This document shows, one piece after another, positions 33,942 through 41,743 of a DNA stretch of 64,000 bases. The DNA is from Paenibacillus radicibacter. GTDB taxonomy: Bacteria > Bacillota > Bacilli > Paenibacillales > NBRC-103111. Both the position numbers and the translations under genes were made by a program. The notes beneath the pieces are model-generated. The model ran no database searches, was not told the DNA's origin, and was given only the letters and a program-made list of their open reading frames with translations. Each line of letters opens with the position of its first letter. Position 1 is the first letter of the stretch. Location: the NCBI RefSeq assembly GCF_024721995.1, contig NZ_JANQBC010000015.1, positions 1 through 64,000 on the forward strand, given 5' to 3'.

Positions 33942-34850
33942 CTACAAAATCCGCTGTCCCATCAAGGAACAAATAAGCTCATTCGTCAGTCTGACTGTAC
34001 GATTATTTGAATCGAGCAGGGGATTAACCTCTACGAACTCTGCTGAAGTGATGAGTCCTGATTCCGCCATCATTTCTAAGGCAAAATGCGCTTCGCGGTA
34101 ATTCACACCACCTTGTACAGCTGTTCCCGTACCCGGAGCTTCATACGGATCTAAGCTATCGATGTCAAAGCTAAGATGAACGCCATCTGTATCCTGGCCG
34201 ACAATACGCAGAGCTTCTGTAATGACGTGCGACATGCCAAGGCGATCGATATCATGCATGGTGAAGCAGGTAATACCTGATGAGCGAATCCAAGCTTTTT
34301 CCCCATCGTCTAATTGTCTAGCGCCAATGATGACAACTTTCTTCGGATCAATGTTTGATCCCTGTTGCTTAATGTGAGTTAAGAGTTCATGACCTCGCCC
34401 TAAGTTCACAGCAAGCGACATGCCATGAATATTTCCCGTTGGACTTGTATCTTCTGTATTTAAGTCGCCATGCGCATCAAACCAGATGATGCCTATGTTC
34501 TTATAATGCTGCGTTAAACCTGCAATGGTGCCAATTGCAATACTATGATCCCCACCAAGGACAAGAGGGAACTTACCTTGATCTACAATGGAAGAGACTC
34601 TAGCAGCAAGCTCCGTGTTCACTGCAACGATTTCTTGCAGGTGTTTCAGTTTAGTATGACCCGTCTCGGACGGGATTGGATCGGCTATGCTTGCAGCGAC
34701 TTCGCCTTCATTTTCAAGGATTAAAGGTAGTTTGGATAAGTGGCGAATGAGACCTGCGTCAATTAATGCTTCAGGGCCTAAGTGCGCGCCAGGTCTTGCT
34801 CCTCCTAAGCCGAATGGTACACGCAGGATCGATACGATTTTGGATGACAT
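33942..34850 (-). CDS. rocF: Arginase RocF
   Basis: 302 residues. Binuclear manganese site motifs: GGDHSIAIGT, WFDAHGDLNT and SFDIDSLDP. Hydrolyses arginine to ornithine and urea, the first step of the arginase pathway; rocD is next. ATG 34850 follows GAGAGGAG. The promoter is of the sigma-54 type, as for rocDEF in B. subtilis, but rocR and rocE are not in the window. Confidence 0.95.
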   Translation of the reverse strand: MSSKIVSILRVPFGLGGARPGAHLGPEALIDAGLIRHLSKLPLILENEGEVAASIADPIPSETGHTKLKHLQEIVAVNTELAARVSSIVDQGKFPLVLGGDHSIAIGTIAGLTQHYKNIGIIWFDAHGDLNTEDTSPTGNIHGMSLAVNLGRGHELLTHIKQQGSNIDPKKVVIIGARQLDDGEKAWIRSSGITCFTMHDIDRLGMSHVITEALRIVGQDTDGVHLSFDIDSLDPYEAPGTGTAVQGGVNYREAHFALEMMAESGLITSAEFVEVNPLLDSNNRTVRLTNELICSLMGQRIL

Positions 34851-34887
34851 GTGAATATGCTCCTCTCGAGTGCTTCCTTATAATATC

Positions 34888-34905
34888 AAGCAAATAGGAT
34901 GCCAA
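34888..34905 (-). promoter_or_regulatory. Sigma-54 (SigL) -24/-12 promoter of rocF
   Basis: On the minus strand TTGGCATCCTATTTGCTT: GG and GC are 12 bp apart, as required for -24/-12 elements. The predicted start is about 27 bp before the rocF ATG. An enhancer-bound activator such as RocR would be needed; no obvious RocR site was seen nearby. Confidence 0.8.
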
Positions 34906-34918
34906 CTTCTCTTTTTGT

Positions 34919-34961
34919 ATAAAAAATAGACAGCCATCTGTTGCTCACGGATGACTGTCTA
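34919..34961 (-). terminator. Terminator of the aldo/keto reductase gene
   Basis: TAGACAG-CATC and GATG-CTGTCTA form a long stem (34927-34961); on the minus strand it is followed by TTTTTT. Confidence 0.9.
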
Positions 34962-34986
34962 CGGAAGTTGGTCTCAAGCTTAAGTG

Positions 34987-35982
34987 TTATGCTTTTAGAA
35001 TATCTTCAATTAAAGCGAGTTCTTCACTGGAGAAATCAAGGTTGTTGATCGTTGCTGCGCAATCTTCGATTTGCGACACTTTACTAGCACCAATGATGAC
35101 GGAAGTTACTCTACCGCCACGAAGTACCCAAGCAAGCGCCATCTGTGCGAGTGTCTGATTACGGCTAGCCGCGATTTCGTTTAAGCGAATGACTTTAGTG
35201 AGTAGTTCTTCTGTTAAGTCATCGGACTTCAGGAACGGACTTTCACTTGCAGCGCGAGAATCAGTTGGAACACCGTTTAAGTAACGGTTGGTCAAGATTC
35301 CTTTTTCAAGAGGTGAGAAGGCAACAGAGCCTACCCCGTTCTCATCAAGTACATCAAGGAGTCCATCTTCTTCCACCCAACGATCAAGCATCGAGTACTT
35401 GGGTTGGTGCACAAGGCAAGGGGTACCGAGCTGCTTCAAGATTTGAACAGCTTGCTTCGTTTCTTCTGCATTATAGTTGGATAGCCCAACATACAGCGCT
35501 TTACCTTGACGGACGATCAGATCAAGTGCAGCCATCGTTTCTTCAATCGGTGTATTAGGGTCTGGACGGTGATGGTAGAAAATATCGACATAATCAAGCC
35601 CCATACGCTTTAAGCTTTGGTCAAGACTCGATACCAAGTACTTCTTGGAACCCCATTCTCCATAAGGTCCTGGCCACATGAGATAGCCTGCTTTGGTCGT
35701 GATCACCATCTCATCGCGATACCCAGCAAAGTCTTCACGCAAGATGCGTCCGAAATTCTCTTCCGCAGATCCAGGTGGTGGACCGTAGTTATTCGCTAAA
35801 TCCATATGAGTAATTCCTAAGTCAAAAGCACGTTTAACCATAGCACGGCTATTCTCATAGACATTCACATCTCCGAAATTGTGCCACAGTCCAAGTGAAA
35901 TCGCAGGGAGTTTAAGTCCACTTTTCCCACAGCGATTGTATTTCATCGTACTGTATCTGTCCTGACTAGGTGTATAAGACAT
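34987..35982 (-). CDS. Aldo/keto reductase, YghZ (AKR14) type
   Basis: 331 residues, TIM-barrel NADPH-dependent reductase. Segments THMDLANNYGPPPGSAEENFG (Asp and Tyr of the tetrad), MVITTKAGY (Lys) and YVDIFYHHRPDP (His) are present. The GPPPGSAEE loop is characteristic of the E. coli YghZ (glyceraldehyde-3-phosphate/methylglyoxal reductase) group. TTAGGAGG precedes the ATG. The physiological substrate is uncertain; detoxification of small aldehydes is likely by family. Confidence 0.88.
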   Translation of the reverse strand: MSYTPSQDRYSTMKYNRCGKSGLKLPAISLGLWHNFGDVNVYENSRAMVKRAFDLGITHMDLANNYGPPPGSAEENFGRILREDFAGYRDEMVITTKAGYLMWPGPYGEWGSKKYLVSSLDQSLKRMGLDYVDIFYHHRPDPNTPIEETMAALDLIVRQGKALYVGLSNYNAEETKQAVQILKQLGTPCLVHQPKYSMLDRWVEEDGLLDVLDENGVGSVAFSPLEKGILTNRYLNGVPTDSRAASESPFLKSDDLTEELLTKVIRLNEIAASRNQTLAQMALAWVLRGGRVTSVIIGASKVSQIEDCAATINNLDFSSEELALIEDILKA

Positions 35983-36132
35983 GTTATCAAGCCTCCTAAT
36001 GTATCAAACGAGAATACTTACTCTACTATTTTATCGCTAATTTCTGTAAAAGAATAGCAGGACCTTTGCCAAATCGCCTCGATTACTCGTACAATAGAAA
36101 AATAGAGTGTGTTCTCATGGCTAGATCACTAC

Positions 36133-36250
36133 AGAAAAAAAGTAGCACTTCCGATCGCTGTTGAACTCAAGAAGATTTGGATGAGGTTTTAATGGATATT
36201 TCTTGATTTCAAAGGCGACCGCTTCGCTTCTCCAGTTGCTACTTTTTTCT
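36133..36250 (+). repeat. Dispersed palindromic element, copy D
   Basis: Outer arms AGAAAAAAAGTAGCA (36133-36147) and TGCTACTTTTTTCT (36237-36250). Inner arms TTGAACTCAAGAA and TTTCTTGATTTCAA. Core: CTTCCGATCGCTGT on the left and AGGCGACCGCTTCGCTTCTCCAG on the right (the latter positions 36213-36235). It lies between the divergent reductase and nicotinamidase genes. Confidence 0.9.
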
Positions 36251-36287
36251 TTCGTATAGCCATTTGACCACAGAGAGAGGTGTATGC

Positions 36288-36830
36288 ATGAAAGCACTTA
36301 TTGTGATTGACTATACCGTCGATTTTGTAAATGGGAATCTGCCCGTAGGTGAGCCTGGTGAGGCGATTGAAGCACGGATCGTGGAGCTCACGGAATCTTT
36401 TGTGCAAAATGGGGATTATGTTGTGATGGCAATTGATCTGCATCATGAGAATGACCCGTATCATCCAGAGACGAAGCTGTTCCCGCCACATAATATTATA
36501 GGCACTGAGGGACGCGAATTATTCGGTCAGCTAAAAGATTGCTATGATACGAATCGAAATTCGATCTATTGGATGGATAAGACGAGATACAGTGCATTTT
36601 GCGGGACAGATCTAGAGCTTCAATTAAGAAGCCGGGGTATCCACGAATTGCATCTCGTTGGGGTATGTACGGATATCTGTGTCTTGCATACGGCAGTGGA
36701 TGCTTACAATAAAGGGTTTCATCTTGTGATTCACGAAGATGCAGTAGCTAGCTTTAATGAAGCTGGGCATGCATGGGCGCTCGGGCATTTTACAGGCTCA
36801 CTTGGCGCGGTCGTGACGAGTAAGTCATAA
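36288..36830 (+). CDS. pncA: Nicotinamidase / isochorismatase-family hydrolase
   Basis: 180 residues. The catalytic triad is visible: Asp in VIDYTVDFV (Asp9), Lys in WMDKTRYSAF and Cys in GVCTDICVLHTA. The metal-site HHEND is in AIDLHHENDPYHPETK. It makes nicotinate from nicotinamide for NAD salvage, and the next gene uses nicotinate, which supports PncA over other isochorismatase-like enzymes. ATG 36288 follows GAGAGGTG. Confidence 0.9.
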   Translation: MKALIVIDYTVDFVNGNLPVGEPGEAIEARIVELTESFVQNGDYVVMAIDLHHENDPYHPETKLFPPHNIIGTEGRELFGQLKDCYDTNRNSIYWMDKTRYSAFCGTDLELQLRSRGIHELHLVGVCTDICVLHTAVDAYNKGFHLVIHEDAVASFNEAGHAWALGHFTGSLGAVVTSKS

Positions 36831-36860
36831 CGGGAAGACGATTTAAGGAGTGAAAGGCAA

Positions 36861-38309
36861 TTGTTACACACACATAAGAACATCACACTTCATACAGACA
36901 AATACCAGATTAATATGATGTACGCGCATTGGGCGAATGGGACGCATAACAATAAGGCAGTATTCGAGGCCTATATTCGCAAACTTCCTTTTGGTAACGG
37001 ATTTGCTGTGTTTGCAGGCTTGCATCGTATTGTGGAATATATCAATGATCTGTGCTTTGATGATGAAGCGATCGATTACTTGCGTCAGCAGGAAGAGAAT
37101 TATGCGCCTGAATTTCTTGAGGAGCTGCGGAAGTTCCGTTTTACAGGCGATCTATATGCAGTGGAAGAGGGGACGCTTATTTTCCCGCAAGAACCGCTTA
37201 TCCGTGTGGAATCTCGAATTTTTGAAGCGCAATTGGTAGAGACTGCGATCTTAAATTTCATGAACTTCCAGACACTGATTGCGACCAAAGCTTCTCGGAT
37301 CAGACACGTAGCACCTGAAGATCACTTGCTAGAATTCGGTACTCGCCGTGCGCAAGAGGGTGATGCGGCAATCTGGGGTTCACGGGCTGCGTATATTGCT
37401 GGGTTTAATGCGACGTCTAATATGTTAGCAGGGATGCTCTTCGGAATTCCGACTAGTGGAACCCATGCGCATTCGTGGGTGCAAAGTCATGAGAGCGAAG
37501 AAGAAGCGTTTATGCGTTATGCGAAGGTACTTCCTGATCAAGTGACGCTGCTCGTCGATACGTACGACACGATCAAAAGTGGTGTTCCTAATGCGATTCG
37601 GATTGCCCAATATTTGAAGGAACAAGGCAAGAAGCTCAATGCGATTCGTCTGGACAGTGGTGACCTTGCGTATTTGTCCAAAGCTGCACGTTCCATGCTG
37701 GATGAAGCTGGTTTCCCTGAGGTCAAAATTGTGGCATCGAACGATCTTGATGAACATATTATTTTTAATTTAAAAGCACAAGGGGCTCGGATTGATGTAT
37801 GGGGCGTAGGTACTCAGCTCATTACAGCGGCTGATCAACCATCCCTTGGCGGTGTGTATAAAATGGTTGCACGTGAGCAAGATGGTAAAATAGTGCCTAC
37901 GATTAAAATTTCCGGTAATCCAGAGAAAGTGTCTGCACCCGGTGGGAAGATGCCGTATCGTCTTATGAATAAGAATACAGGGAAGGCGGAAGCTGACTAT
38001 ATTGCACTTGTCAGTGAAACAGATGTAGCGAGTGGCGCAAGGTTGAAGTTATTCGATCCTGTGCAGCCTTATCTCAATAAATATATCGATCATTATGAAG
38101 CGATTCCGCTGATGAAGACGATTTTCGAAGATGGTGAGCAGGTGTACGAACTACCTACTTTGGATCAAATTCGTGCTCATCATGAGGATCAGAAGCAGCA
38201 GTTCAGACTGGAATACTTGCGTAAGCTCAATCCAGAGGCACATCCTGTGCATTTAAGCTTGAAGGCTTGGACACTCAAGATGAAACTACTTAAGAAATAT
38301 AAGAATTAA
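36861..38309 (+). CDS. pncB: Nicotinate phosphoribosyltransferase
   Basis: 482 residues. Conserved: TDKYQINMMYAHW, FGTRRAQEGDAAIWGSRA (phosphoribosyl site), GTHAHSWVQ (catalytic His region), LVDTYDTIKSG and RLDSGDLAYLSK. Produces nicotinate mononucleotide. The start is TTG 36861, with AAGGAG and GAAAGG upstream. It forms a two-gene NAD salvage operon with pncA (30 bp gap). Confidence 0.93.
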   Translation: MLHTHKNITLHTDKYQINMMYAHWANGTHNNKAVFEAYIRKLPFGNGFAVFAGLHRIVEYINDLCFDDEAIDYLRQQEENYAPEFLEELRKFRFTGDLYAVEEGTLIFPQEPLIRVESRIFEAQLVETAILNFMNFQTLIATKASRIRHVAPEDHLLEFGTRRAQEGDAAIWGSRAAYIAGFNATSNMLAGMLFGIPTSGTHAHSWVQSHESEEEAFMRYAKVLPDQVTLLVDTYDTIKSGVPNAIRIAQYLKEQGKKLNAIRLDSGDLAYLSKAARSMLDEAGFPEVKIVASNDLDEHIIFNLKAQGARIDVWGVGTQLITAADQPSLGGVYKMVAREQDGKIVPTIKISGNPEKVSAPGGKMPYRLMNKNTGKAEADYIALVSETDVASGARLKLFDPVQPYLNKYIDHYEAIPLMKTIFEDGEQVYELPTLDQIRAHHEDQKQQFRLEYLRKLNPEAHPVHLSLKAWTLKMKLLKKYKN

Positions 38310-38333
38310 TTTGGGTATAGAAGGGTGACTGGA

Positions 38334-39419
38334 ATGCCACAAGGAAAATATTTTCGTGTTGGATATGGCATCATTGTTATTTTGACGATCATCTTCTTAG
38401 CATCTCAAGTGAGCTTTATATTCGCACCGATCGTGCTTATAGTCAAAACGCTGTTCTTACCGTTCATGCTTGGCGGTGTTTTCTACTATTTGCTGCGTCC
38501 TTTTGTGGACTTTTTCACGAGACGAGGGATGAACAAACCGCTGAGTATCTTACTTATTTTCCTGTTGCTTGGCGGCTTGATCGGCTTTGGTGGAACGAGG
38601 CTTGTGCCTGTTCTACAGACGCAATTAAATAACTTAATTAACAACATTCCGCAAATCGTCAAGCTTGCCAAAGATCAAGTGTCAGCGCTGCAATCCAATG
38701 CATATTTATCCGATTACTTTGTGCAGTATCAAGTGGATTGGTCGTCCAAGATTTCCGAGTATGCGGACAGCATCATATCCAATGTAGGTTACGCCCTGAA
38801 TACAGCGATGGGTTTTATGTCCAACGTTGTAGTGCTGCTCTCAACAGTACCTTTTATTCTGTACTATTTGTTAAAAGAAGGTCACCGCGTTCCGCAAGTT
38901 GTTATGCATATCTCACCAGATCGACATGATGAAGAGGCGAAGCTTATTTTACAAGAGATGGACAGTGCCCTAAGCAGTTATATTCAAGGTAAAATTCTTG
39001 TGAGTTTCTGCGTCGGTGTGCTGATCTATATCGGTTATCTCATTATCGGGATCGAATATTCGCTTATTCTAGCACTATCCGCGATGTTCATGAATGTGAT
39101 TCCGTTCGTTGGGCTATTTATTGGAATTATCCCAAGTGTCGTTGTGGCTTTTATCGATTCACCTTCGATGGTGCTGAAGATGGCGATTGTCGTTATTGTT
39201 GCGCAGCAGATCGAGAGCAATTTCCTATCCCCGCAAGTGATGGGTAAGAAAATGGATATTCACCCGCTCACGATCATTCTGCTGCTCATTGTGGTCGGTA
39301 GTTTCAGTGGGTTACTTGGGATGTTCATGGCAGTTCCCGCATATGCAGTTGTGAAAGTTATTGTCGTTCACATGTACCGGTTGTATGTGCTTCGCAAGAA
39401 GCAGTCGGCTGCGAGCTAA
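38334..39419 (+). CDS. AI-2E-family (YtvI-like) membrane permease
   Basis: About 361 residues with roughly eight transmembrane helices, including paired N-terminal helices, a soluble middle segment (NNLINNIPQIVKLAKDQVSAL) and the family segment YIQGKILVSFCVGVLIYIGY, then NVIPFVGLFIGIIPSVVVA. The family includes autoinducer-2 exporters and ion antiporters; the substrate cannot be told. ATG 38334 follows AAGGGTGACTGG; a GTG 9 bp earlier is in frame. It overlaps the convergent downstream gene by 62 bp. Confidence 0.85.
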   Translation: MPQGKYFRVGYGIIVILTIIFLASQVSFIFAPIVLIVKTLFLPFMLGGVFYYLLRPFVDFFTRRGMNKPLSILLIFLLLGGLIGFGGTRLVPVLQTQLNNLINNIPQIVKLAKDQVSALQSNAYLSDYFVQYQVDWSSKISEYADSIISNVGYALNTAMGFMSNVVVLLSTVPFILYYLLKEGHRVPQVVMHISPDRHDEEAKLILQEMDSALSSYIQGKILVSFCVGVLIYIGYLIIGIEYSLILALSAMFMNVIPFVGLFIGIIPSVVVAFIDSPSMVLKMAIVVIVAQQIESNFLSPQVMGKKMDIHPLTIILLLIVVGSFSGLLGMFMAVPAYAVVKVIVVHMYRLYVLRKKQSAAS

Positions 39420-39747
39420 GCACTTCTTCAATATCGCATAGACGGATGAGCAGGGTAGTGATCTCATCCGTGCTTGCGATATTGTTATGTCTAGCTTGAA
39501 CATGCTGTAAGTCAACGCCGATCTCGTTCGGTTTGTCGCTGTGGATCGTTAGGTCACTCAGTAGAATGCTTATCGAAAATACATCTTCGTCTAATTCATT
39601 GATCGTATGTATGTGTTTAGGTGTATCTAGCGGGATGTATAAGTAAGGGGTTGACCAGTTGAGTTCACCAGTATGAAATTGAACACTCAGTAGAAAAGGG
39701 ACAATCTGATCATCGTGAAAATCACCATATAACGTGTAGACTGGCAT
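39358..39747 (-). CDS. Hypothetical protein in the immA transcript
   Basis: 129 residues from ATG 39747 (MPVYTLYGDFHDDQIVPF), preceded by AAAGGAG. No known domain recognised; the sequence is acidic and rich in beta-type residues. It lies 1 bp after the ImmA-like gene and is probably co-transcribed with it under the same LexA box. Its 3' end overlaps the AI-2E-family gene by 62 bp on the opposite strand. A role linked to the repressor/protease switch is possible but only from position. Confidence 0.65.
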   Translation of the reverse strand: MPVYTLYGDFHDDQIVPFLLSVQFHTGELNWSTPYLYIPLDTPKHIHTINELDEDVFSISILLSDLTIHSDKPNEIGVDLQHVQARHNNIASTDEITTLLIRLCDIEEVLSSQPTASCEAHTTGTCERQ

Positions 39748-39748
39748 G

Positions 39749-40357
39749 TTAATTCGCTCCTTTACGACGTAATTGATCACTTAATTGATTCATAATGATA
39801 TGGGTCGATGCTGACCAATTCGCTGCATCATATTTTTGCATATCGGAGTTAAATTTATTACGTACTTCTTGATCCAGTATGCCTTGTAAAACCCTACGTT
39901 GAATCTGTTCTAATCTGCGCTGTGCAAGTGCGTGTGTAACTCGGAACTCGGTTGCGATGAGATCTATAATTTCTTGCTGGGTCTGTGGTAGTTCTAATTG
40001 TCTGAACATTGAATAGGGTATGGCTGCGTATAATTGGAACGTATTCGCCTCCAGTTCCTGCTTGTCCATGAAATCCTCGGACATCTCCACCTGATTGCCT
40101 GAATGCCGAAGTACATGACACAACTCATGTAGAAAATCCTCCCATTGCTCTTGCGGCGTTATCCGCCGATCCACACATATACTATACACCCCGTTTCGAT
40201 CTATCGCTTGGCTGCCCATCTCCATGAAATATACCCATATATTTAATCTCTGTGCAATTTCAAGAATGTCGAGCTGGCTCGGCTGCGTAATATGAATACG
40301 CTTGTACATATCCTCCACCCAATGTTCTAATGGCGTAAGACGATAGTGACGCTGCAT
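39749..40357 (-). CDS. immA: ImmA/IrrE-family metallopeptidase (repressor protease)
   Basis: About 202 residues. The zinc motif HELCH is at residues 77-81, with a following ELEANTFQLY supplying the third ligand (Glu103), as in ImmA of ICEBs1 and phage relatives. ImmA proteins cleave an XRE-type repressor to trigger induction; the target is likely the repressor encoded just upstream. ATG 40357 follows GAGGTG. It has its own upstream region with a LexA-box-like site, after a terminator that ends the repressor gene, so protease and repressor can be expressed separately. Confidence 0.88.
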   Translation of the reverse strand: MQRHYRLTPLEHWVEDMYKRIHITQPSQLDILEIAQRLNIWVYFMEMGSQAIDRNGVYSICVDRRITPQEQWEDFLHELCHVLRHSGNQVEMSEDFMDKQELEANTFQLYAAIPYSMFRQLELPQTQQEIIDLIATEFRVTHALAQRRLEQIQRRVLQGILDQEVRNKFNSDMQKYDAANWSASTHIIMNQLSDQLRRKGAN

Positions 40358-40374
40358 AAGACACCTCATTTTTA

Positions 40375-40388
40375 CGAATATATGTTCG
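40375..40388 (-). promoter_or_regulatory. LexA (SOS) box in front of immA
   Basis: On the minus strand CGAACATATATTCG, one mismatch from the Bacillus LexA consensus CGAACATATGTTCG. It is 18 bp before the immA start and overlaps TATATT, a possible -10. This would link the tail island to DNA damage. Confidence 0.7.
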
Positions 40389-40396
40389 TTTTTTAG

Positions 40397-40420
40397 TTGA
40401 AAAGAAAAGCCCGAAGGCTT
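40397..40420 (-). terminator. UUCG-tetraloop terminator after the repressor gene
   Basis: On the minus strand AAGCC-TTCG-GGCTT followed by TTCTTTT. It separates the repressor transcript from immA. Confidence 0.8.
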
Positions 40421-40425
40421 GTTGT

Positions 40426-40602
40426 GGGGGATATGTTATTTAAAAAGTAAGCCCACTACGAATCAAGAAAGCACTTCCGGTCGCTGTCTCAATCGTAAAT
40501 TTTGAATTGATATAATTGTATTTTTACGATTTCAAAGGCGAACGTTACACTCCTCCAGTTGCTTTCTTGCTTCTCCGTTTTACTTTTTAAATAACTATTC
40601 CC
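40426..40602 (+). repeat. Dispersed palindromic element, copy E
   Basis: Outer arms GTTATTTAAAAAGTAA (40435-40450) and TTACTTTTTAAATAAC (40580-40595) pair perfectly; GGGG/CCCC extend the stem. Middle arms CAAGAAAGCA (40464-40473) and TGCTTTCTTG (40560-40569). The inner stem is AATCGTAAA / TTTACGATT. Core: CTTCCGGTCGCTGT on the left and AAAGGCGAACG...CTCCTCCAG on the right. The right arm ends at the last base of the repressor stop codon. Confidence 0.92.
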
Positions 40603-40993
40603 CTTGTATGTCACCGGGTTTACGGTTCTTTTCATTCTGCTTAATAAACTCCCAGAAGCGAAGCATCTCCTCTTGGCGTTCTTTCGGAGCGTTCTTAAAG
40701 TCTTTGAAGAAGACGTTGATCTCTGGATCGTTAGATAGATCGTCCATAGAATCTGCGCCTATGTTTGCGCTATTCACATGCTGCTCTTCGGATTCACCGA
40801 ATAAATAATCCATCGAGACGTTGAACGCCTTGCTGATCTTCTGCAAGGTTTCTTTGCGTGGAATGCGTGCTTTGTCTTCTGACTCGTAACCGGCAATGGT
40901 CGATCTCGAAACCCCAAGAAGCTCCGCAGCCTGATCTTGCGTCATATTCACATTTTCTCTAAGTTGCTTAAACCTCTGGGCAAAAGTCGACAT
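40595..40993 (-). CDS. XRE-family repressor (ImmR-like)
   Basis: 132 residues. The N-terminal helix-turn-helix (FAQRFKQLRENVNMTQDQAAELLGVSRSTIAGYE) is followed by a linker ending MDYLFG and an acidic C-terminal tail (SNDPEINVFFKDF...LRFWEFI). Size and layout match ImmR/phage repressors cleaved by ImmA. ATG 40993 is preceded by GGTGGTG. The region upstream holds three copies of a GTTCCnnnAnnGAAC-type operator. It is separated from immA by palindromic copy E and a terminator. Confidence 0.88.
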   Translation of the reverse strand: MSTFAQRFKQLRENVNMTQDQAAELLGVSRSTIAGYESEDKARIPRKETLQKISKAFNVSMDYLFGESEEQHVNSANIGADSMDDLSNDPEINVFFKDFKNAPKERQEEMLRFWEFIKQNEKNRKPGDIQGE

Positions 40994-41022
40994 TTGTATC
41001 ACCACCGGAACAATTTGTAACT

Positions 41023-41132
41023 ATTATACCATAATTGTTCCGTTAATGAACGTTATTATTCGGAACATCACTCTTGATTTTGTTCCGTTAAGGAACTATA
41101 CTAAAAACAATTAATACGTTCCTTAACGGAAC
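41023..41132. promoter_or_regulatory. Switch region: divergent promoters with three repressor operators
   Basis: Operators: GTTCCGTTAATGAAC (41037-41051), GTTCCGTTAAGGAAC (41082-41096) and its exact reverse complement GTTCCTTAACGGAAC (41118-41132); a weaker fourth is at 41052-41066. The plus-strand promoter TTGATT (41074-41079), 17 bp, TATACT (41097-41102) has the second operator filling its spacer. On the minus strand TATAAT (41028-41023) serves the repressor gene, with the first operator near its -35. Confidence 0.88.
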
Positions 41133-41156
41133 AATCTTATGGATGAGGTGAATATT

Positions 41157-41597
41157 ATGGGAAAACTACCTTTTAGCATGATGACTATAGATAAAGCAGC
41201 AACACGCAAGAGAGTTGAAGAAGCACTAGAGACGGTGCGTGTGTACAAGCGTATTGGTTTTGTAAGACAAGAGGTGAAGACTACCCAGTCCTATGAAGCG
41301 CGCTATCACGGGAACACGAATACAGTGAACAAATCAACGGAACGCGTAGCTGTTGCGAATGTGGATGGTGAGGAGCGTTTGCGTGAATGGACAAGCAATG
41401 TGGAGCGTGCTGTGCAGCAACTCGATCAGAAGGAACGGAATATTATCGAGCGTAGATACTTAGAAGAAGATCCGGATTATGATTTCATGCTTTGTCATGA
41501 ACTTAATATGAGTGAGCGTACATATCGAAGAGTGAAGGCAAAAGCATTCGAGAAACTGGCGTATATGTTGAGGTTGGAGGTTGTGGTGGAAGAGTGA
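41157..41597 (+). CDS. ArpU-family phage transcriptional regulator, copy 1
   Basis: 146 residues. An N-terminal IDKAATRKRVEEALE segment, a central region and a C-terminal sigma-region-4-like helix-turn-helix (LDQKERNIIERRYL...YDFMLCHELNMSERTYRRVKAKAFEKL) define the ArpU family, late activators of Gram-positive phages (LlgA of Listeria phages is a known member). ATG 41157 follows GAGGTG and aligns with the start of copy 2; an upstream ATG at 41139 is in frame but less likely. It is the first gene under the repressor-controlled promoter. Confidence 0.87.
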   Translation: MGKLPFSMMTIDKAATRKRVEEALETVRVYKRIGFVRQEVKTTQSYEARYHGNTNTVNKSTERVAVANVDGEERLREWTSNVERAVQQLDQKERNIIERRYLEEDPDYDFMLCHELNMSERTYRRVKAKAFEKLAYMLRLEVVVEE

Positions 41598-41600
41598 TCA

Positions 41601-41666
41601 TGACCGATTCTTGACCGGAAAATGGCCGCTAGATGGCACTTTGCTTGGGAGTATGTGTGATATATT
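41601..41666 (+). promoter_or_regulatory. Activator-type promoter P1 with four 11-bp-spaced repeats
   Basis: TGACC at 41601 and 41612, TGGCC at 41623 and TGGCA at 41634 (period 11 bp), then extended -10 TGATATATT (TATATT 41661-41666). The last repeat is 27 bp before TATATT and takes the place of a -35. The same layout recurs at P2 and P3. It precedes the second arpU gene. Confidence 0.8.
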
Positions 41667-41743
41667 GGTAATATAGAAAAATAAGTAATAGAGACAAACT
41701 TTAAATTTCCCACTTACAAATGAGTCAGAAAAGGGGTGATGAT

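Noticed and set aside
17825-40602. The five palindromic elements as ordinary MITEs or CRISPR repeats
   Set aside because: Their ends are not conserved between copies and they are dispersed, single and in unrelated loci; there are no spacers or regular array.
41633-41646. TGGCAC...TTGCTT resembling a sigma-54 promoter near P1
   Set aside because: GG and GC are only 8 bp apart instead of 12, and the TGGCA belongs to the 11-bp repeat array.
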